A stretch of DNA of 10,225 nt, from NCBI GenBank assembly GCA_900768035.1, contig CAAGBH010000130.1, positions 1-10,225 on the forward strand, written 5' to 3'. Both the position numbers and the translations under genes were made by a program. Numbering within the stretch: the stretch's first letter is position 1; each line of letters starts with the position of its first letter. Below the pieces are notes generated by a model. That model searched no databases. It saw only the letters and a program-made list of their open reading frames with translations, and was not told the origin of the DNA. Positions 6,744-10,225 of the stretch are shown here, one piece after another. Source of the stretch: Clostridia bacterium (GTDB lineage: Bacteria; Bacillota; Clostridia; Oscillospirales; Acutalibacteraceae).

Positions 6744-7669
6744 TGCACTTTACCTCCAAAAAGTTTTCTTGGGGTAAGGCTTTCGATATAAGGATTAAGA
6801 ATATTCATCAAAAGGATTGCAAAAGAAACACCCTCGGGATAGTTTCCGTAAAAACGGATTAACACAGTAATAAGGGCGATGCCTATACCGTAAACAATTT
6901 TCCCTTTTGGACTTGCAGGGGAAGTCACATAGTCAGTTGCCATAAAGAATGCACCGATGAATAAACCGCCTGATAAAATCCAAGAAAGCGCCAATGTGAA
7001 ACTGAAACCGTCAAGCAAGAAACTAAGAACGAAAACAGTAGCAATTATGCTAACGGGGATATGCCAGGTAATTACACGTTTTATAAGTAAGTAAATACCG
7101 CCGATTGTTAATGCCAGTGCTGAGGTTTCACCAATAGCACCGCCGATGTTACCAAGGAAAAGGTCAATAATTGAGGGCGAATTGCCGTTAGCGAGTTCAA
7201 CAAGGGGAGTTGCAGAAGATACAGTATCAGTTAAGGGGAAAGCCGCCTTTGAAACTGTGGCACTAAAGGCTATAAGCATAAACACTCTTGCTGTGATAGC
7301 AGGGTTTACAAGGTTTGAACCAATACCGCCGAAGATACATTTAACAAGTATGATAGCAAAAGCACTTCCCACAACGGCTTGCCAAACGGGTGTGGTTGCA
7401 GGTAAGTTAAGCGCTAACAAAAGACCTGTAACAACGGCGCTTAAGTCACCGATAGTTTGAGGTTTTTTGATTATAAGGTTGAAAATATATTCACACAAAA
7501 CGCAACTTAAAACACAGGCGATAATTAAAATCACTGCATTAAGTCCGAACAGGATGCAACCTGCTATTGTTGCAGGTAAAAGAGAAATCACAACATCAAG
7601 CATAATGCTTTGTGTGGAAATCGGGTTTCTGATATGCGGAGATACCGAAATATGCAATTTAGAATCCAT
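6740..7669 (-). CDS. rnfD: RnfD, flavinylated membrane subunit
   Basis: This 309-residue polytopic protein with about nine to ten membrane segments is homologous to NqrB. N-terminal VSPHIRNP and the conserved GGIGSNLVNPAITARVF block identify RnfD. The covalent FMN site reads D148-T-V-S-S-A-T154-P-L; Thr154 is the expected acceptor, and Ser152 stands where Gly is usual in the generic ApbE motif. RnfD is a core channel subunit of ion translocation. The gene begins 2 bp after the rnfC stop with an AAGGAGG site in the rnfC 3' end, and overlaps rnfG by 4 bp (ATGA). Confidence 0.97.
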   Translation of the reverse strand: MDSKLHISVSPHIRNPISTQSIMLDVVISLLPATIAGCILFGLNAVILIIACVLSCVLCEYIFNLIIKKPQTIGDLSAVVTGLLLALNLPATTPVWQAVVGSAFAIILVKCIFGGIGSNLVNPAITARVFMLIAFSATVSKAAFPLTDTVSSATPLVELANGNSPSIIDLFLGNIGGAIGETSALALTIGGIYLLIKRVITWHIPVSIIATVFVLSFLLDGFSFTLALSWILSGGLFIGAFFMATDYVTSPASPKGKIVYGIGIALITVLIRFYGNYPEGVSFAILLMNILNPYIESLTPRKLFGGKVQ

Positions 7670-7671
7670 AT

Positions 7672-8976
7672 TTATTTAGCCTCCTTTTGTTGAGCATTCT
7701 TTAAAGCAATTTTGGCAAGTTTATTATTTTGAACATTTGGTATTTTAGCAGGGCATACGAAAGAACAACATCCGCATTCCATACAAAGTTCAGTTCCTGC
7801 TTTTTTCATACCGTCTATATCGTTACTCTTATAAGAACGCAAAATCTGAACAGGGTTGATACCGAAAGGACAGTGGTTTGCACAAGCACCGCATTTAATG
7901 CAGGAGGTGGTTGGTGGAACTACGGTCTCCTTTTCGGTGAAGGCAAGAATAGCGTTGGTGTTTTTAAGAATCGGCACATCAAGGCTTGGTACGGAAACAC
8001 CCATCATAGGTCCGCCGTATAAAACCTTTGCAGGCTCGGTTTTAAAACCACCACAAAATTCGAAAACTTCTTTGAGCGGTGTGCCGATAGCAACCGAAAC
8101 ATTTTTAGGTTCACTCACAGCACCTCCGTCAACCGTAACTGTTCTATGGGTAAGCGGAATTCCTGTTTTAAGGAATTTACCAATTGCCGCAACAGTGGAA
8201 CTGTTGCAAACTACACAGCCAACATCAATCGGCAAAGCGCCCAATTTAATAACCTTGCCTGTTGTGTGGTAAACAAGCACTTTCTCGCCACCTTGCGGAT
8301 ATACAGACGGTAAAACCTTAACAGTAATATCAGCATTTTCGCAAGAAAGTTTCTGCATACTTTTAATTGCTTCAGATTTGTTGTTTTCTATGCCGATAAT
8401 AACCTTTTTAATATCAAAGTATTTAGTGAGTATATCAAGCGCATAAGCAATATCTTCTGAATTATTAACCATTGTTACAGAGTCACTTGTGATATAGGGC
8501 TCACATTCTGCACCGTTTATAATAAGTTCTTCGATTGGTTTATCGGTTGCAAATTTAACGGCAGTCGGGAAACCTGCACCGCCAAGACCGACAATACCGC
8601 TGAGTTGAAGAGCTGAAAGTAAACTTTCCCTGTCAGTAACAACGGGTGGGGTAATGTTTTTATCGAGTGTCATCTGTCCGTCAGACTCAATCACAACCGC
8701 TTCGCCTGTTTTACCGCTTGAGAGCATAATTTCAGTAATTCCTGAAACTGTACCCGAAACACTTGAATAAACAGGGGAGGAAACAAAACCGTTTTGCTCG
8801 GCAATCAAAGTGCCTACGGAAACCTCGTCACCCTTTTTAACAACGATTTTTGCGGGCGCGCCGATATGCATTGAAGTCGGTATAGTTACTGTCTTCGGGG
8901 AAGGCATATTGACAGCCGAAATATTCTGGGTGTTTTTTCTGTGGGGAACTTTTATACCTTTAAGAAAAAAAGCCAT
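7672..8976 (-). CDS. rnfC: RnfC, NADH-binding iron-sulfur subunit
   Basis: This 434-residue peripheral cytoplasmic subunit exchanges electrons with NAD+/NADH through FMN and 4Fe-4S clusters. The N-terminal sandwich-hybrid region (about 1-100) is followed by the flavin/nucleotide domain with GGAGFPT (132-138) and GAECEPYITSD (155-165). An SLBB-type region (YPQGGEK 226-232; CNSSTVAAI) follows, then two 4Fe-4S motifs: Cys359-362-365-369 and Cys398-401-404-408. The ATG at 8976 is chosen because AAAGGTGAT (8983-8991) lies 6 bases upstream of it. The in-frame ATG at 8994 would put that site inside the gene and has no good site of its own. It is the first gene of the operon, with a short leader of about 30 nt. 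Confidence 0.97.
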   Translation of the reverse strand: MAFFLKGIKVPHRKNTQNISAVNMPSPKTVTIPTSMHIGAPAKIVVKKGDEVSVGTLIAEQNGFVSSPVYSSVSGTVSGITEIMLSSGKTGEAVVIESDGQMTLDKNITPPVVTDRESLLSALQLSGIVGLGGAGFPTAVKFATDKPIEELIINGAECEPYITSDSVTMVNNSEDIAYALDILTKYFDIKKVIIGIENNKSEAIKSMQKLSCENADITVKVLPSVYPQGGEKVLVYHTTGKVIKLGALPIDVGCVVCNSSTVAAIGKFLKTGIPLTHRTVTVDGGAVSEPKNVSVAIGTPLKEVFEFCGGFKTEPAKVLYGGPMMGVSVPSLDVPILKNTNAILAFTEKETVVPPTTSCIKCGACANHCPFGINPVQILRSYKSNDIDGMKKAGTELCMECGCCSFVCPAKIPNVQNNKLAKIALKNAQQKEAK

Positions 8977-8982
8977 TATTTT

Positions 8983-8991
8983 ATCACCTTT
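8983..8991 (-). promoter_or_regulatory. Ribosome binding site that sets the rnfC start
   Basis: AAAGGTGAT on the minus strand is complementary to the 16S rRNA 3' end and sits 6 bases from the ATG at 8976. It favours that start over the in-frame ATG at 8994. Confidence 0.85.
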
Positions 8992-9014
8992 CATTAAACC
9001 ATATTATCGTCATA

Positions 9015-9043
9015 ATTATACTTTAAATAGCAGGTTCTGTCAA
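9015..9043 (-). promoter_or_regulatory. Consensus sigma-A promoter of the rnf operon
   Basis: A perfect -35 TTGACA (9038-9043), a 17-bp spacer and a perfect -10 TATAAT (9015-9020) are read on the minus strand. The predicted transcription start is near 9008, giving a leader of about 32 nt, too short for a riboswitch. Upstream DNA is rich in A and T runs, as in UP elements. Such a consensus promoter suggests strong expression unless repressed. Confidence 0.92.
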
Positions 9044-9084
9044 CAAAAAACGCTTGGAAAGAGAGGAATTATTTTAAAAAAAGA

Positions 9085-9102
9085 TTGCCATATTTTTAAC
9101 AA
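9085..9102 (-). promoter_or_regulatory. Possible Rex-like operator upstream of rnf promoter
   Basis: On the minus strand the sequence TTGTTAAAAATATGGCAA matches the Rex consensus TTGTTAA-n4-TTAACAA perfectly in the left half and at 4 of 7 positions in the right half. It lies about 42 bp upstream of the -35 element, so it would not block the promoter directly. In AT-rich DNA such a match can be chance. Confidence 0.25.
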
Positions 9103-9140
9103 AATGTTATACTAAAAAATTTCGTTTTAAAATTAAATTA

Positions 9141-9169
9141 CCCCCCTCTGAAAATTCGGCAGAGGGGGG
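9141..9169 (-). terminator. Intrinsic terminator of the PAP2 gene
   Basis: A perfect 10-bp stem (CCCCCCTCTG / CAGAGGGGGG) with a 9-base loop begins 21 bp past the PAP2 stop. On the minus strand it is followed by TAATTTAATTTT, a discontinuous U-rich tract. It insulates the PAP2 gene from the rnf promoter about 100 bp further on. Confidence 0.8.
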
Positions 9170-9189
9170 AGTGGAATATTGGTTATTAG

Positions 9190-9837
9190 TTATTTTATTT
9201 CGCTGACAAACCGATAAAGAAACACGAGTCCTGAACTAATCAAAGCACCGCCAATAATATCGGTAAACCAATGTACACCTGAAATAAGTCTTCCTATTAC
9301 CATAAAAGCGATAAATGTGATAATTGCAATGGTGATACACCGTTTGAAGATGTTGTTCTTGATGCGGTGATTAAACTGCATTATAGCAGTTGGCATTATG
9401 CACAGCACGAGCATTGTTGTTGATGATGGATAAGATGCTTCTAAATTGCCGTTAATCAATACAGGTCTGTAATTTACAACAAATATTTCAAACAGAAAAT
9501 ATATTATAATCACAACAATATAGAATCCGCCAAGTATAAATATATTGTAATCAACCTTTTTGATATTTTTTCTCTTAATCCATTGTATAAGGCCAATCAA
9601 TCCAAACCCTATTGCAAAACCGATTGGCACTAAACCTAACCAATCTGTGATATTATATAGGGTCAGATTCACACCTGTAAGGCTATGGACGAACTTGTTA
9701 ATCGTTGCAAATCCAACAGAGGATTTAAGTGGCCCTATCGCACTGACATCTATAAGACGGATTAATACCGTCCATAGCGCAAAGGATACAAGCATACATA
9801 TTGCAATAAACAAGTTCTTTTTATTTTCTTTTTTCAT
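9190..9837 (-). CDS. PAP2-family membrane phosphatase
   Basis: This 215-residue integral membrane protein has about six segments. PAP2 (type 2 phosphatidic acid phosphatase) proteins dephosphorylate lipid phosphates such as phosphatidate or undecaprenyl diphosphate. Motif 1 is reduced to N-Y-R124-P125. Motif 2 reads YPSSTTM (137-141), where the usual P-S-G-H has Ser and Thr in place of Gly and His. Motif 3 is GR183-x5-H189-x3-D193, with the nucleophile His and its Asp present. The motif 2 change may mark a subfamily of clostridial PAP2 proteins rather than inactivation. The start ATG has AAGGTAGG upstream. The gene has its own promoter region and terminator and is probably unrelated to the Rnf operon. 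Substrate unknown. Confidence 0.85.
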   Translation of the reverse strand: MKKENKKNLFIAICMLVSFALWTVLIRLIDVSAIGPLKSSVGFATINKFVHSLTGVNLTLYNITDWLGLVPIGFAIGFGLIGLIQWIKRKNIKKVDYNIFILGGFYIVVIIIYFLFEIFVVNYRPVLINGNLEASYPSSTTMLVLCIMPTAIMQFNHRIKNNIFKRCITIAIITFIAFMVIGRLISGVHWFTDIIGGALISSGLVFLYRFVSEIK

Positions 9838-9857
9838 TTTGTTTAACCTACCTTTTT

Positions 9858-9882
9858 TGTGTTTAACTTTCGTCTAAACACA
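9858..9882 (-). promoter_or_regulatory. 5' UTR hairpin of the PAP2 mRNA
   Basis: A perfect 8-bp inverted repeat (TGTGTTTA / TAAACACA) with a 9-base loop lies between the predicted transcription start (about 9888) and the ribosome binding site of the PAP2 gene. It could protect the 5' end or modulate translation. No regulator family is recognised. Confidence 0.45.
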
Positions 9883-9894
9883 GTTTAAGTGTAG

Positions 9895-9903
9895 ATTATA
9901 ACA
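9895..9903 (-). promoter_or_regulatory. Extended -10 promoter for the PAP2 gene
   Basis: TGTTATAAT on the minus strand combines a perfect -10 (9895-9900) with the TGn extension. No good -35 hexamer is found at normal spacing (the region reads GACGCC/TGACGC), which fits an extended -10 promoter. The predicted leader is about 50 nt. Confidence 0.65.
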
Positions 9904-9920
9904 AGCGCAAGAAACAGGGC

Positions 9921-9947
9921 GTCACATAGGTGACACTTATCGTGTCA
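9921..9947. promoter_or_regulatory. Overlapping dyads near the PAP2 promoter, possible operator
   Basis: Two inverted repeats share one arm: GTCAC-n4-GTGAC (9921-9934) and TGACAC-n5-GTGTCA (9931-9947). They cover the expected -35 area of the PAP2 promoter and begin right after the stop of the gene at 9951. They may be a regulator binding site with three half-sites, or alternative RNA hairpins. No U-tract follows, so a terminator is unlikely. Confidence 0.4.
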
Positions 9948-9950
9948 TCG

Positions 9951-10225
9951 CTATTTTATAAGCATTAACACCTTTATAGCCAAGATTACGAGCAAGAAAG
10001 TTGCCGGATACGGTTGCAGACTAATAACAAATAGAACCGCTGCAATTGAGTTTAAAAATAATGATATTTTACTTTTGTTAAACACCCAAAATTTTTGCTC
10101 AAAGTTTTGTAAAGCAAGTGTTAAAATTCCAAATAGAATAATGCAAATTACGATAATACAATATATTATTTTCAAATAAGGGGCAATTTCAGTAAGAGAT
10201 AAGAGGGAAATGCCCTGAGCCACCC
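9951..10225 (-). CDS. Unrecognised small membrane protein, probably 5'-truncated by window edge
   Basis: About 91 residues are visible, ending at a TAG stop. There are three hydrophobic stretches (roughly residues 17-37, 55-70 and 73-88 counted from GTG 10223) separated by a short polar, basic segment (EQKFWVFNKSK). The only possible start inside the window is GTG at 10223 with no room to judge a ribosome binding site, and the frame stays open to the edge. It is therefore either a small three-segment protein or the C-terminus of a larger membrane protein. No family was recognised. It lies upstream of the PAP2 gene on the same strand, separated by about 110 bp of regulatory DNA. Confidence 0.55.
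   Translation of the reverse strand, partial: VAQGISLLSLTEIAPYLKIIYCIIVICIILFGILTLALQNFEQKFWVFNKSKISLFLNSIAAVLFVISLQPYPATFLLVILAIKVLMLIK

Noticed and set aside
7856..8272. Open frame of 138 codons on the + strand inside rnfC
   Set aside because: It is antisense to a strongly supported RnfC domain and shows no protein-like features.
3444..8976. Na+-translocating NADH:quinone reductase (Nqr) operon
   Set aside because: An RnfB with multiple ferredoxin motifs and an RnfC with two 4Fe-4S motifs are present, and NqrA and NqrF are absent.
8977..8994. Start of rnfC at ATG 8994
   Set aside because: The good ribosome binding site AAAGGTGAT lies between this ATG and the one at 8976 and is correctly spaced only for 8976.
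8977..9014. Riboswitch (for example an FMN riboswitch) ahead of the rnf operon
   Set aside because: The predicted leader is only about 32 nt, too short for an aptamer.
1..10225. CRISPR array, tRNA or rRNA genes
   Set aside because: No regularly spaced repeats and no tRNA or rRNA signature were seen in the intergenic stretches, all of which are under 200 bp.

Overview
The window looks like chromosome from a low-GC, AT-rich anaerobic Firmicute (class Clostridia, possibly a gut lineage). The evidence is the Clostridia-type Rnf order C-D-G-E-A-B, AGGAGG-type ribosome binding sites, lipobox lipoproteins and a clostridial-style serine recombinase end. No species can be named from the sequence alone.

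Layout from left to right: positions 1-339 (+) are the 3' end of a large serine recombinase, i.e. the edge of a mobile element, followed by a + strand terminator hairpin (396-442). From 8976 down to 441, ten genes on the minus strand form one tightly packed cluster. In transcription order they are rnfC, rnfD, rnfG, rnfE, rnfA, rnfB, a NusG-domain-II membrane protein, a Gx-type (Hpre_diP_synt_I) membrane protein, a tandem-domain lipoprotein and apbE. A consensus sigma-A promoter (TTGACA, 17 bp, TATAAT; 9015-9043) drives the cluster. Positions 9190-9837 (-) hold a separate PAP2-family membrane phosphatase gene with its own promoter region and terminator. Positions 9951-10225 (-) are an unrecognised small membrane protein cut by the window edge.

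How the genes work together: Rnf couples ferredoxin oxidation and NAD+ reduction to Na+ or H+ export. ApbE attaches FMN covalently to Rnf subunits RnfG and RnfD, so its presence in the cluster makes sense. The more interesting part is the tail of the cluster. A NusG-II protein, a Gx protein, a lipoprotein with two FMN_bind-like domains and ApbE resemble the accessory set of flavin-based extracellular electron transfer loci (EetA/EetB/PplA/FmnB type). RnfG itself carries two FMN-binding domains instead of one. Together this suggests an Rnf complex extended outward by a chain of up to five extracytosolic flavin sites: two in RnfG, one in RnfD and possibly two in the lipoprotein. The last two have an atypical A-G-C-T in place of S-G-A-T, so their flavinylation is a hypothesis, not an observation.
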